Source: Streptomyces huiliensis (GTDB lineage Bacteria > Actinomycetota > Actinomycetes > Streptomycetales > Streptomycetaceae). Taken from it: a stretch of DNA of 64,000 bases. The notes below the pieces were generated by a model, which was not told where the DNA came from, searched no databases, and was given only the letters and a program-made list of their open reading frames with translations. Position numbers and translations under genes: made by a program. Shown piece after piece: positions 17,946-26,222 of the stretch. The stretch lies in assembly GCF_020037025.1 (NCBI RefSeq), contig NZ_JAIQLH010000078.1, positions 1 to 64,000 on the forward strand. The letters run 5' to 3'. Numbering within the stretch: the stretch's first letter is position 1; each line of letters opens with the position of its first letter.

Positions 17946-18938
17946 GTGGAGCGCAGGACAATCGGTGCGACGGCGCTCGAAGTGGGGGCGATCGGCCTCG
18001 GCTGCATGCCCATGCACTGGGCCTACACCGCCTCCCAGCAGAGCGGCGAGACCGCCCTCCGCACCGTCCACGCCGCCCTGGACGCCGGTGCCAGCCTGCT
18101 CGACACGGCCGACATGTACGGCCCGTTCACCAACGAGCTACTCGTGGGACGGGTGTTGCGCGAGCGACGCTCCGAGGCGTTTGTCTCGACCAAGTGCGGA
18201 CTCCTCGTCGGCGAACAGCACATCGTCGCCAACGGCCGCCCCGGCTACGTGAAACGCGCCTGCGACGCCTCGCTGCGCCGGCTCCAGACCGACGTCATAG
18301 ACCTCTACCAGCTGCACCGCCCCGACCCCGAGGTACCCGTCGAGGAGACCTGGGGCGCGATGGCGGACCTCGTAGCCGCCGGCAAGGTACGCGCCCTGGG
18401 GTGGTGCGCCATCGGCGCGCGCACCCGCCGGCGTTTCACCGGCGGCCTCTACGACGGAACGATCCGGCAGTTGGAGCGCGTCCAGCAGGTCTTCCCCGTC
18501 AGCGTCGTCCAGGCCGAACTCTCCGTCTGGTCCCGCGAGGCCCTCGACGCCCTCGCCCCGTGGTGCGCCTCGCGCGGCGTGGGCCTCCTCGCCGCCATGC
18601 CCCTGGGCAACGGCTTCCTCAGCGGCACCCTCACCCCCGGCCAGGGCTTCGAACCGGAGGACCTCCGGGCCCGCCACCCCCGCTTCACCGCCGAGATGAT
18701 GGCCGCCAACCAGCCCATAGTCGCCGGCCTCCGCCGCGTCGCCGACCGCCACGGCGCGACGACGGCACAGGTGGCCCTGGCGTGGGTGCTGGCGCAGGGG
18801 CGGCACGTGATACCGGTGCCGGGGACGAAGAAGGCGCGGTGGGCGGTGGAGAACGCGGGGGCGGCGGAACTGCGGTTGACGGAGGAGGATTTGCAGGAGA
18901 TAGGGGAGCTGCCGAGGGCGCTGGGGTCGTGGTATTAG
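17946..18938 (+). CDS. aldo/keto reductase
   Basis: A 330-residue (beta/alpha)8 NADPH oxidoreductase starting at GTG 17946. The catalytic tetrad is visible: Asp and Tyr in LLDTADMYGPF, Lys in FVSTKCGL and His in LYQLHRPDPEVP. The C-terminal nucleotide-binding region reads VIPVPGTKKARWAVENAGAA. It is in the AKR12/13-like bacterial group; typical tasks are reduction of aldehydes or sugars. The substrate is unknown. Divergent from the dehydrogenase at 16849-17838 with a 107-base shared spacer; the dispersed repeat copy B follows its stop codon directly. Confidence 0.9.
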   Translation: MERRTIGATALEVGAIGLGCMPMHWAYTASQQSGETALRTVHAALDAGASLLDTADMYGPFTNELLVGRVLRERRSEAFVSTKCGLLVGEQHIVANGRPGYVKRACDASLRRLQTDVIDLYQLHRPDPEVPVEETWGAMADLVAAGKVRALGWCAIGARTRRRFTGGLYDGTIRQLERVQQVFPVSVVQAELSVWSREALDALAPWCASRGVGLLAAMPLGNGFLSGTLTPGQGFEPEDLRARHPRFTAEMMAANQPIVAGLRRVADRHGATTAQVALAWVLAQGRHVIPVPGTKKARWAVENAGAAELRLTEEDLQEIGELPRALGSWY

Positions 18939-19031
18939 CCCGTCCGGCGTTTGAGGACAAGCGGCGAAGCCGCTTTCGGGGGTCTGGGGGCCGTGCCCCC
19001 AGGAAACGGCGAAGGGGCGGGGCTGGGGCAC
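18938..19031. repeat. dispersed intergenic repeat, copy B (inverted)
   Basis: Starts at the last base of the aldo/keto reductase stop codon with the inverse of the CAAACGCCGGACGGGC block. The inner hairpin here is AGCGGC-GAA-GCCGCT, followed by CTGGGGG / CCCCCAG and a GC-rich block running up to the stop of the MerR gene. As in copy A, it sits exactly between convergent 3' ends. Confidence 0.75.
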
Positions 19032-19388
19032 CTACCCCCGCGGCCCAGCCGCGATCACCGCGTCCAGCACCCCCCGAGCGGCCTCCAGCTCCTCGATGGC
19101 GGACGTGATCCGCGACCGCTCCCCCCGCAACTCGGCGACGAGATCCGGGCAGACGGGCACCAGCCGAGACCCGTCACCCTCCAGGCAAGGCAGCACCCGA
19201 GCGATCACGGCGGTGGAAAGCCCGGCCGCGAGCAACCCGCGAATCCGCCGCACGACGACGACATCGTCCTCGCCGTACACGCGGTACCCACTCGGCAGCC
19301 GCGCGGGCGTCAGCAGTCCCTGGTCCTCGTAGTACCGCAGCAGGCGTTCGCTGACGCCGGTGCGGCGCACCATGTCTCCCATGCGCAT
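19032..19388 (-). CDS. MerR-family regulator
   Basis: A 118-residue regulator. ATG 19388 (MRMGDMVRRTGVSERLLRYY) is chosen because it gives the standard MerR start; an in-frame extension to 19472 is built from 8-bp tandem repeats. Winged helix-turn-helix about residues 1-70 (LLRYYEDQGLLTPARLPSGYR-VYGEDD), then a dimerisation helix with two Cys in PCLEGDGSRLVPVCPDL. The effector domain is too short for a drug-binding pocket. Such MerR proteins often act as activators of a nearby gene; the DUF4865-cupin operon directly upstream on the same strand is the candidate. Confidence 0.85.
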   Translation of the reverse strand: MRMGDMVRRTGVSERLLRYYEDQGLLTPARLPSGYRVYGEDDVVVVRRIRGLLAAGLSTAVIARVLPCLEGDGSRLVPVCPDLVAELRGERSRITSAIEELEAARGVLDAVIAAGPRG

Positions 19389-19430
19389 GACCGGTGCAGC
19401 GCCGGGCCCCGGCGCCCGCATTCCCGCCGG

Positions 19431-19470
19431 AACGCCGGAGCGCCGGAACGCCGGAGCGTCGGAGCGCCGC
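19431..19470. repeat. five tandem 8-bp repeats
   Basis: The units AACGCCGG, AGCGCCGG, AACGCCGG, AGCGTCGG and AGCGCCGC lie end to end between the DUF4865 stop and the MerR start. Probably a slippage tract; it creates the spurious N-terminal extension of the MerR frame. Confidence 0.7.
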
Positions 19471-19473
19471 ACG

Positions 19474-20076
19474 TCACCAGTGCCGGCCGACGGACACGTC
19501 GTCCAGATGGGGCGCGGACAGGTGCCCCACCTCGTACCGCTCCGTCGCGTCGTCTCCCTCCGGCACCTCGTGCTCCCAGAGCACGAACCGCATCAGCGCC
19601 CAGTGCCGCGGGTCGACGGCCAGCGCCGCCGTGTGGACGCCGTCGCGCCCGGCGGTCTCGGCGAGCCGGTCGGCCTCCTCGGCCACGACCGAGGCCAGGG
19701 CGCCCGGATCCTCGGCGACGGGCAGCGGCGTGACGCGACGGGACGCGGCGCGGGGCGTGGCGCCGCGCGCGGGACCGGCGTGGCAGGCGACGCCCGTCCA
19801 GTGGTGGACGGCGGGCCGGCCGAAGTCGGCGATGATGCCCTGGAAGCCGCCGCCTCCGACGAGGAACTGCGCCATCGCGCCGTTGTCCCGCCAGAGGTAG
19901 AAGGGCGCGTACTGGTTGACGGGCGAGCCGGCACGGCCGCGTTCGCGGATCAGGTACGCCTTGAGGCCGAGGCCCGCGCGGTCGTCGAGGGCGTGGCCGC
20001 GGGTGGCCACACGGTCCCGGATGATCCCCATGTCGTAGTCGGCGGGGAGGGTGATCTCGTACTGCATCGCGTACAC
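19474..20076 (-). CDS. DUF4865 family protein
   Basis: A 200-residue protein starting at GTG 20076 (M-YAMQYEITLPADYDMGIIRD), the start typical of DUF4865 proteins. A middle region PFYLWRDNGAMAQFLVGGGGF and a C-terminal HWALMRFVLWEHEVPEGD are family-like. It has no signal peptide or membrane segment; function unknown. It follows the cupin gene by 28 bases in an apparent TetR-cupin-DUF4865 operon, and the family is commonly found beside small redox or tautomerase genes. The name is from memory of family sequences. Confidence 0.75.
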   Translation of the reverse strand: MYAMQYEITLPADYDMGIIRDRVATRGHALDDRAGLGLKAYLIRERGRAGSPVNQYAPFYLWRDNGAMAQFLVGGGGFQGIIADFGRPAVHHWTGVACHAGPARGATPRAASRRVTPLPVAEDPGALASVVAEEADRLAETAGRDGVHTAALAVDPRHWALMRFVLWEHEVPEGDDATERYEVGHLSAPHLDDVSVGRHW

Positions 20077-20104
20077 GGGTTCGTTCTTTCTGCTCGAAGG
20101 AGGT

Positions 20105-20563
20105 TCAGGGGCAGGACGGTTCCGCCGCGAACGCCGCATGCATGGCGTACGTTGCATACGTCGCATACGTCGCATCGTCCACGGGCTCGCCCAACTCGGC
20201 GGCCGTCCCGTCCTCGGCCACTTCCTGGACGGCGAGGTGGGTCATGGCGGTGTCGGGTCCCGCGCCGTGCCAGTGCCATTCGCCGGCGCCGATGCGGACG
20301 GTGTCGCCGGCGCGGATCGTCCGCACCGGGCCCCCGGCGCACTGCACCCGGCCGGTGCCGGCGGTGACGTGGAGGAGCTGGCCCAGCGGGTGGCGGTGCC
20401 AGGCGGTGCGGGCGCCGGGGGCGAAGTGGACGCTGTCCACGCGGAGGCGGGAGGGCGCGGCGGGGGACGCGAGTTCGTCCACCCACACGTCCCCGGTGAC
20501 CCAGGGCGCGGCGGCTCGGGCGCTCGCGGCGGGCGGGGGCAGGACCGGTTCCTCCGCGCTCAC
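20105..20563 (-). CDS. cupin-domain protein
   Basis: A 152-residue single-domain cupin starting at GTG 20563, which overlaps the stop of the TetR gene by GTGA, so translation is coupled. Metal-binding motif 1 is GARTAWHRHPLGQLLHVTAG (His-x-His) and motif 2 is GEWHWHGAGP. The layout is that of small cupins acting as (R)-mandelonitrile lyase-like, quercetinase-like or carboxymuconolactone-associated enzymes; the reaction is not determinable. The C-terminal ATYATYATYAMHA comes from a 9-bp tandem DNA repeat (about 20149-20174), an odd low-complexity tail. Confidence 0.8.
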   Translation of the reverse strand: MSAEEPVLPPPAASARAAAPWVTGDVWVDELASPAAPSRLRVDSVHFAPGARTAWHRHPLGQLLHVTAGTGRVQCAGGPVRTIRAGDTVRIGAGEWHWHGAGPDTAMTHLAVQEVAEDGTAAELGEPVDDATYATYATYAMHAAFAAEPSCP

Positions 20564-21123
20564 CGGGCGTACCCCCGGAGCAGCCCGAGCACGCCCAGGA
20601 CCGCCTGGCGGAACGGTTCGTCGGAGTCGGCGGCGCGGGCCAGGACGTAGCCGCCCTGGAGCACGGCGACGACCGTGGACGCCGTCGCGGCGGGGTCGAG
20701 GGCCGCGTCCAGCTCGCCGCTGTCGCGTCCCTCCGCGAGGAGTCCGGCGAGCCGGTCGCGGAGCCAGGCGAGGGTCTCGTCCACCGGCCGCCGGAGCTCC
20801 GGGTCGGCGACGACGTCCGGGTCCTGGGTGAGCCGGCCGACCGGGCAGCCCTTGAGCACCTCGCGCTCGCGCAGCAGGTACGCGGAGATCCGCTCCAGGA
20901 CCGTTCCGGGGCCGGAGAACTGCGCCTCGGCCTTGGCGCGCATCTCCTCGGCCGTCCTGCGGATGGCGGTGAGGGCGAGGTCGGGCTTGCCCGAGAAATG
21001 GTGGTACATGCTGCCCTGCCCGGCCCCGGCCCGCTGCTGGATGGCCTTGGGGCTGGTGCCCACGTAGCCGCGCTCCCAGAGCAGGGCGCGGGTGCTCTCG
21101 ATAAGGCGTTCCGAGGTGTCCAT
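20560..21123 (-). CDS. TetR-family regulator
   Basis: A 187-residue TetR protein starting at ATG 21123. DNA-binding domain about residues 3-50 (LIESTRALLWERGYVGTSPKAIQQRAGAGQGSMYHHFSGK), then a C-terminal LmrA/YxaF-like regulatory domain with LKGCPVGRLTQDPDV. It is the first gene of a TetR-cupin-DUF4865 operon. A palindromic candidate operator (21132-21153) lies immediately upstream, so it is probably autoregulated. Longer in-frame starts were rejected because they read through this operator and the opposite-strand gene. Confidence 0.9.
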   Translation of the reverse strand: MDTSERLIESTRALLWERGYVGTSPKAIQQRAGAGQGSMYHHFSGKPDLALTAIRRTAEEMRAKAEAQFSGPGTVLERISAYLLREREVLKGCPVGRLTQDPDVVADPELRRPVDETLAWLRDRLAGLLAEGRDSGELDAALDPAATASTVVAVLQGGYVLARAADSDEPFRQAVLGVLGLLRGYAR

Positions 21124-21131
21124 GATCAGGA

Positions 21132-21153
21132 CTGTACATACCAGTAGGTACAG
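21132..21153. promoter_or_regulatory. candidate TetR operator
   Basis: CTGTAC and GTACAG frame an inner TACC/GGTA pair in a 22-bp imperfect palindrome, nine bases upstream of the TetR ATG. The position over the start of transcription suits autorepression. Confidence 0.55.
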
Positions 21154-21234
21154 AGGCAAGGCACGAAGGCGCGGCCCGGGATCGCACAACCGTGTGCTTA
21201 AACTGGAAAATCCGCCAGGACGACGGGAGTTGTC

Positions 21235-21399
21235 ATGTTCGACGCACTCAGTGAACTGTTCGCCCCGGGCCGCCGGCACACCGAGGAGGAGCGGAACCGG
21301 CACGAGCTGTGCCTGGACGACGTCGGGGACGCCGACCCCGGGCGGGGGCCGGTCGACCTCGACTCCGGGCTCGTCGTCATCCGGCCGCGGCGGCGCTGA
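21235..21399 (+). CDS. DUF6191 small protein
   Basis: A 54-residue acidic/basic protein starting at ATG 21235 (MFDALSELFAPGRRHTEEER) with a central DVGDADPGRGPVDLDSG. This matches the small Streptomyces family DUF6191 (from memory: MF..LEELFAPGR.HT.EE and D.GD.DPG.GPIDL.SG). No Cys pairs or membrane segment; function unknown. Its 3' end overlaps that of the LuxR gene by 23 bases in tail-to-tail orientation. A GGGAG ribosome binding site lies close upstream. Confidence 0.8.
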   Translation: MFDALSELFAPGRRHTEEERNRHELCLDDVGDADPGRGPVDLDSGLVVIRPRRR

Positions 21400-24388
21400 A
21401 CAGCCCCAGCCGGTGCGCCGTCGCCGCCGCCTCGCCGCGCCCCGCGGCACCCAGCTTCGCCAGGATGTTGGAGACGTGCACGCTGGCCGTCTTCGGCGAG
21501 ATGAACAGCTCCTCGGCTATCTGGCGGTTGCTGCGCCCCAGCGTGACCAGGCGGAGCACGTCGCGTTCGCGTGGCGTGAGCCGGGGCGCCGCGTCGGGGC
21601 CGGAGGCCGTCTCCGGCACACCGCCGTCCGCCGTGGACTCCCCGTCGAGGGAGAGCCGGGCGCGCCGGGCGAGCGACGCCGTCGCCTCGCGCAGTGGCCG
21701 AGCGCCCAGCCGCACGGCCTCCGCGTGCGCCCGCGCCAGCAGCCCGGCGGCGCGTCCGGCGTCCGGGCCGCCCTCCGTGAGCAGCGCCTCCGCCCAGCGG
21801 TGGCGGGCGCGGGCGAGCTCCAGGGGCCGGTCCAGCGGCTCGAAGGCGCGGGCCGCCGCCTCCCACCGGCCGGCGTCGGAACGCCCTTCCGCGCGGGTGA
21901 GTTCGGCGTCGAACAGCAGGCCGAAGGCCTGGCGGAGGGGTATGGACCGGGACCGTCCTTCGGCCGCCGCCCGGAGCCCGTCCAGGACCGCGGCCCGGCC
22001 GGCGGCCGTCTCCGGCAGCTCCCGGGCGTCGGCCTCGGCCGCGGCGGCCGTGGCGAGGAACGGCCAGACGTAGCGGTGCGCGCCCCGCGGCAGCCCGGCC
22101 CCGAGCATCCGCTCCAGCTCGGCCCGCGCCTCGGCGTACCGGCCGCGGGCCGCGGCCAGCTCGATGGCGTACCGCGCGAGGACCAGGGTGCTCTGCGGCT
22201 GCGGGTCGTGGGTGCCGAACCGCTCGCGCCCCGTGGTGAGCAGGTGCTCCGCACGCTCCAGGTCGCCCCGGCAGAGGGCGATGGCGGCGAGCCGGACGTC
22301 GGCGAAGCCGGTCGGCTTGACGCCCCGGGCCTCGCGCCGGGCCTCCAGGGCCGCCTTCTCCGCCTCGTCCCAGTGGCCGAGGACGAACAGGGCGGACGCC
22401 AGGTTGTTGCGCGCCCAGGACCGGGCGTCGTCGAGGCAGTAGCGGTCCGCGAGGGCGATGCCCTCCCGGGCCACCTCGGCCGCGCGCGCGGAACGGCCCA
22501 CGCCCTGCAGCGCGGACGCCAGGTTGATGTGGCTGCGCCCGACGACACCGACGACGCCCCCGGCGACGACGCGCGCGCAGACCTCGGCCATCTCCGCGAG
22601 GCCGCCCTCGACGTCGGCGCCGGTGTCCACCTGGTGGCCCGCGAGCGTGAGGCGGGCGCTGAGCTCGGTGCTCTCCGCCCCGACGGCCCGGGCCATGGCG
22701 ACCGCCCGTTCCGCCGTGTCGCGCATCTCCGGCCCGGGGTCGTGCAGCGCACCCCAGCCCGCGAGCTGGGCCAGCACCTCGGCGTGCACGGCGGACGGCG
22801 GGAGGTCCGCGACGAGCTCGAGCGCGGTGTCGAGCTCGCACCGGCCGTCGCCCCGCCCGAGCCCGGTCATCAGCTTCGAGCGCTGCAACCAGAACCAGGC
22901 GCCGCGCAGCGGGTCCATCTCCAGCTTGCGCAGCGCCTTCTTGGCGATGGCCAGCGCCCGTTCCTGGTCACCGGAGAGGTTGGCGGCGACGACGATCTCG
23001 GCCAGCAGGTCGATGTAGTGCAGCGCGTCGTCGTCGCAACCGCACGCGGGGTAGACGTCCGCGAAGTCGAGCGGGCGCTGCACCGCGCGCACCTCCTGGG
23101 GGACGTCCTCCCACAGCTCCAGCGCGCGCTCCAGCAGCCGCAGCTTCTCGGCGTACGCGTAGCGCCGACGGGCGTGCACGGACGCCTCCAGGACGGCGGG
23201 CAGCGCCTTGGCCGGCTCGTGCGCGTGGTACCAGTGGGCGGCCAGCCGGGCTGGGCGCTCGTCCGCCCTGACCAGGCCGGGATGCGCCTCCAGCGCCTCG
23301 GCGTACCGCCGGTGGAGCCGGGCCCGTTCGCCGGGGAGCAGGTCGTCGGCGACGGCCTCGCGCGCCAGGGAGTGCCGGAAGCGGTAGCCGTCACCGTCGG
23401 ACGTGGGGACGAGGACGCTGGCGCCGACGGCCTGCCGCAGCGCCTCGATGAGCGCGTCCTCATCGAGCCCGGCGACCGCGCGCAGCAGCGCGTACTCCAC
23501 CGTCGAGCCGCCCTCGGCCGCGACGCGGACCACCCGCTGGGCGTCCTCGCCGAGCGCCTCGATGCGGACGAGAAGCAGCTCGCGCAGCGAGTCGCTGAGG
23601 CCGGAGCGGCAGCCGCCGGCGATGGACGCGGCCAGCTCCTCGACGAAGAAGGCGTTGCCGTCGGAGCGTTCGAAGACCCGGTCGAGGAGGGTGTGGTCGG
23701 GCGCGCTGCCGCTGATGCCGGTGAGCTGGGCGTGCACCTCGTCCCGGGTGAAGCGGGACAGCTCGACGCGGCCGAGCGTGCGCATCCGGTCCGCCTCGGC
23801 GAGGAAGGGGCGCAGGGGGTGGCGGCGGTGGATGTCGTCGGAGCGGTAGGTGGCGACGATGACGAGCCGCGCGGTGTGCAGCGAGCGGAAGAGGTAGGAG
23901 AGGAGTTCGCGGGTGGAGCGGTCGGCCCAGTGGAGGTCCTCGATGGCGAGGACGATGGTGCGGTCGGTGGTGAGGCGCTCCAGGAGGCGGGCGGTGAGCT
24001 CGAAGAGGCGGGCGCGGCCGTCCTCCGACTCCCGCGCGGTCTCGCCGAGTTCGGGCAGCAGCCGGGCCAGCTCGCCCTCCTGCCCGGCTGCGGCCTGGGC
24101 CAGCTCGTCACCGAGCTGCCGGTGCAGGCCGCGCAGGGCGGTGGAGACGGGCGCGAACGGCAGCCCGTCGCTGCCGATCTCCACACAGCCGCCCAGCGCG
24201 GTGACGGCGCCCGCGGCTCCGGCCGCGGCCAGGAACTCGTCGATCAGCCGGGTCTTGCCGACCCCCGCCTCGCCGCCCACGAGCACGGACTGCGGCTCGC
24301 CCGTGGCGGCGCGGGCGAGCGCGTCGGCGAGTACGCCCAGCTCATCGGTCCGGCCGACGAACACGGGGCTGACGGAGGTCTTCTGCAC
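21377..24388 (-). CDS. LuxR-family giant regulator (LAL, AAA-ATPase type)
   Basis: A regulator of about 1003 residues. N-terminal AAA ATPase: Walker A GGEAGVGKTRLIDEF, Walker B TIVLAIEDLHWAD, sensor-like ATYRSDD. A long TPR-like helical middle (about residues 350-900) is followed by a C-terminal GerE/LuxR helix-turn-helix (LTPRERDVLRLVTLGRSN-RQIAEELFISPKTASVHVSN). This is the LAL/MalT-like class, often controlling carbohydrate or secondary metabolism genes after binding an inducer and ATP. The start is uncertain: GTG 24388 (QKTSVSPVFVGR) is used because the ATPase domain begins there; GTG 24412 or 24451 are alternatives. Four 15-bp repeats precede it and the small gene at 24508-24726 lies just upstream on the same strand. 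Confidence 0.9.
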   Translation of the reverse strand: MQKTSVSPVFVGRTDELGVLADALARAATGEPQSVLVGGEAGVGKTRLIDEFLAAAGAAGAVTALGGCVEIGSDGLPFAPVSTALRGLHRQLGDELAQAAAGQEGELARLLPELGETARESEDGRARLFELTARLLERLTTDRTIVLAIEDLHWADRSTRELLSYLFRSLHTARLVIVATYRSDDIHRRHPLRPFLAEADRMRTLGRVELSRFTRDEVHAQLTGISGSAPDHTLLDRVFERSDGNAFFVEELAASIAGGCRSGLSDSLRELLLVRIEALGEDAQRVVRVAAEGGSTVEYALLRAVAGLDEDALIEALRQAVGASVLVPTSDGDGYRFRHSLAREAVADDLLPGERARLHRRYAEALEAHPGLVRADERPARLAAHWYHAHEPAKALPAVLEASVHARRRYAYAEKLRLLERALELWEDVPQEVRAVQRPLDFADVYPACGCDDDALHYIDLLAEIVVAANLSGDQERALAIAKKALRKLEMDPLRGAWFWLQRSKLMTGLGRGDGRCELDTALELVADLPPSAVHAEVLAQLAGWGALHDPGPEMRDTAERAVAMARAVGAESTELSARLTLAGHQVDTGADVEGGLAEMAEVCARVVAGGVVGVVGRSHINLASALQGVGRSARAAEVAREGIALADRYCLDDARSWARNNLASALFVLGHWDEAEKAALEARREARGVKPTGFADVRLAAIALCRGDLERAEHLLTTGRERFGTHDPQPQSTLVLARYAIELAAARGRYAEARAELERMLGAGLPRGAHRYVWPFLATAAAAEADARELPETAAGRAAVLDGLRAAAEGRSRSIPLRQAFGLLFDAELTRAEGRSDAGRWEAAARAFEPLDRPLELARARHRWAEALLTEGGPDAGRAAGLLARAHAEAVRLGARPLREATASLARRARLSLDGESTADGGVPETASGPDAAPRLTPRERDVLRLVTLGRSNRQIAEELFISPKTASVHVSNILAKLGAAGRGEAAATAHRLGLFSAAAAG

Positions 24389-24450
24389 ATCGCCGAGGAT
24401 CGCACAGCCCACTGACAACGGTCCTGACGGAGTGACCGACGAATTGATCA

Positions 24451-24510
24451 CAGTCCGGTCGGTCGTGGTCCGGTCGGTCGTGGTCCGGTCGGTCACGGTC
24501 CGGTCGGTCA
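24451..24510. repeat. four tandem 15-bp repeats before the LuxR gene
   Basis: Units begin at 24451, 24466, 24481 and 24496 and share GGTCCGGTCGGTC with one or two changes each. The array ends on the stop codon of the small gene (24508-24510) and covers the putative 5' end of the LuxR gene. Read in the LuxR frame it would encode TDRTT repeats. It may bind a regulator at one and a half helical turns per unit. Confidence 0.75.
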
Positions 24511-24726
24511 CAGCCCGGCCCGCCCGGCCGCGTCGCGCTGCCGCGGGATCAGCGGCAGGAGCGGCTGCGTCCTCACCCGCCTCTCGGCTTCCAGGCGGGC
24601 TTCCAGGCGGGCTTCCCGGCCGGCGTTCGCCCGCCCGGCGATCCGGGCCTCGGTCAGCAGCCGCTGGTCGGCGGCGTCGCGGGCGAACTCGACGAGGCGG
24701 TAGTGGTGGAGCAGGACGTCGATCAC
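24508..24726 (-). CDS. small conserved protein, duplicated cassette copy 1
   Basis: A 72-residue protein starting at GTG 24726 with GAGGAG upstream. The N-terminus MIDVLLHHYRLVEFARDAAD continues QRLLTEAR and is followed by an Arg/Glu-rich helical part (AREARLEARLEAERR, likely coiled coil) and ends RQRDAAGRAGL. A paralogue with the same start and end lies at 28975-29148. No known domain; no signal peptide or membrane segment. The 67-bp block upstream (24762-24828) is conserved with the other copy. The resemblance of two independent copies makes it a real gene, function unknown. Confidence 0.65.
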   Translation of the reverse strand: MIDVLLHHYRLVEFARDAADQRLLTEARIAGRANAGREARLEARLEAERRVRTQPLLPLIPRQRDAAGRAGL

Positions 24727-24761
24727 GGTGACTCCTCAGATGATTCCGGCTGCCGGTCTGC

Positions 24762-24828
24762 CGGCCTGAGGAAAGCTTCGTCTCTGTGGTGGGGGCGGGA
24801 CATCGGGCGAGTGCCTCATATCGGGGGC
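24762..24828 (-). repeat. conserved 67-bp upstream block, copy 1
   Basis: Matches 29196-29262 at 65 of 67 positions; both lie 36-48 bases upstream of the small-gene start codon. Conservation continues more weakly on both sides, into the small gene and out to the CCTTAGATTCC at about 24838-24848. It probably carries the promoter and leader of the small gene. On the minus strand GGAATC and GATATG are about 18 bases apart, a possible alternative-sigma promoter (speculative). Confidence 0.75.
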
Positions 24829-24839
24829 ACGCGGGCGCC

Positions 24840-25730
24840 TTAGATTCCTGGGCGCCGAATGCCGGGGGCCTTAGACACACCGAGGTCCGGGGAGAAACGG
24901 GCGAGTTCCCACGGGTCGTGCGCGCTGAAGACGGTCACCTGGTCCCCGTGGTCGCGACGGAGGGCGTGCAGGCGGTCGCGGGTGGCGGCGCGGGCGTCGG
25001 CGTCGGTCTGCGCTCCGTGCTGGATCGGGGTGAAGGCGGGGTGAGACAGCGGCGGGGTGTGCTCGATCTCGCCGTGGTACATGTAGGCGTCGCCCGCGTG
25101 CAGGAGCCACCTTCCGGCGTCGTCGCGCACGGCGACGCCCGAGTGGCCCGCCGAGTGACCCGGCAGCGGCACCAGCAGCAGTTCGCGGTTCAGCCCCCGC
25201 GGGCGCGCCACCCCCGGGAAGCCGAACCACCGCGCGCCCTCGTCCGTGACGGCGGGCGTCAGCAGCGGACCGTGCGCCCGGTGCGCCGACACGAAGCGGT
25301 CGAGGCTGTGCCGGTGGTGCGGGTGCGAGGGGTCGGTGACGGCCCGGTACTCGGCGGGGTGGATGTGCACCCGTGCGTGCGGGAAGTCCGGCAGCCCTCC
25401 GGTGTGATCGCGGTGGAGGTGGGTGAGCACGATGTGCCGGACGTCCTCCGGCTCGTACCCGAGGCGGACGACCTGCCGCAGCGCGCTCTCCTCGGGGTCC
25501 CGCGCGGGCTGGGCGTAGGCCACCCAGTCCGCGCCCAGCGCCTTGTCGGGGTCGCGCCGGTCGGCGGTACCGAGGCCGGTGTCGACCAGGACGAGCCCGT
25601 CCGACTCGGTCTCGATGAGCAGGCAGTGGCACACGGTGGCCAGGGGGCCGGCCGTGACGCCCGTGTCGTGTGCCCCGCCGAGCGGGGGTATCTTCCGAAG
25701 CGAACCGCAGTTCAGGTGATGAATACGCAT
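24840..25730 (-). CDS. metallo-beta-lactamase-fold hydrolase (lactonase-like)
   Basis: A 296-residue protein starting at ATG 25730. Zinc motif HLHRDHTGG (His-x-His-x-Asp-His), then His in PLPGHSAGHSG, Asp in LLHAGDAYMYHG and a final His in VFSAHDPWE, the full dinuclear site. The layout is that of the N-acyl homoserine lactonase/AttM-like subgroup, although the natural substrate in an actinomycete may be another lactone or ester. It is divergent from the HxlR regulator at 25787 with only 56 bases between, a common enzyme-regulator arrangement. Its stop codon lies inside the repeated block upstream of the small gene. Confidence 0.87.
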   Translation of the reverse strand: MRIHHLNCGSLRKIPPLGGAHDTGVTAGPLATVCHCLLIETESDGLVLVDTGLGTADRRDPDKALGADWVAYAQPARDPEESALRQVVRLGYEPEDVRHIVLTHLHRDHTGGLPDFPHARVHIHPAEYRAVTDPSHPHHRHSLDRFVSAHRAHGPLLTPAVTDEGARWFGFPGVARPRGLNRELLLVPLPGHSAGHSGVAVRDDAGRWLLHAGDAYMYHGEIEHTPPLSHPAFTPIQHGAQTDADARAATRDRLHALRRDHGDQVTVFSAHDPWELARFSPDLGVSKAPGIRRPGI

Positions 25731-25786
25731 GAGGACCCTCGAGGGAAGCGGACGGGCTGTTCCCCGGGACGTTAGGAAGGGCTGTC

Positions 25787-26203
25787 GTGACTCACCAAAC
25801 GGTTGGCCACGTACGGCCGGACGCCGGCGGCCCGCTGGCGGACTGCCCCGACGACGACCTCGTTCCCCCGTCGGGCGACCGGCCGCCGCACTGCCCCGTG
25901 GACGTCACCCTCGCCACGCTGGCCGGCCGGTGGACGCCCCTGGTGCTCCGCGAGTTCCTCCGCCGGGGCCAGGCCACGTACTCGGAGCTGTCCGCCGCCC
26001 TGCCGGCCCTCTCGGACAAGGTCCTCTCCGACCGGCTGGCCCAGTTGACCGACGCGGGCGTGCTCGAACGCCACCGCACCGCCGGCTGGCCCCCGCGCGT
26101 CCGCTACGCCCTCACGGCGCGGGGCCGGGCACTGGAGCCGGTGGTGCGCAGCATGTGGGAGTGGGGCACCGCGGGGCGGGAGTCCTCTGGCAATCCGGGG
26201 TGA
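25787..26203 (+). CDS. HxlR-family regulator
   Basis: A 138-residue winged-helix regulator starting at GTG 25787 with AGGAAGGG upstream. The HxlR signature reads HCPVDVTLATLAGRWTPLVL, followed by the recognition region YSELSAALPALSDKVLSDRL and wing. Members often sense aldehydes, quinones or oxidants through a conserved Cys such as Cys36-Pro here. It probably controls the divergent lactonase-like gene and itself. Its 3' end meets that of the PIG-L gene 19 bases away. Confidence 0.9.
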   Translation: MTHQTVGHVRPDAGGPLADCPDDDLVPPSGDRPPHCPVDVTLATLAGRWTPLVLREFLRRGQATYSELSAALPALSDKVLSDRLAQLTDAGVLERHRTAGWPPRVRYALTARGRALEPVVRSMWEWGTAGRESSGNPG

Positions 26204-26222
26204 GGCCGCCGCACACGCGCCG

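Noticed and set aside
21092..24415. Plus-strand frame of 1107 codons opposite the LuxR gene
   Set aside because: Antisense shadow of the LAL gene; rich in Gly/Arg/Gln without motifs, while the minus strand has Walker and LuxR motifs.
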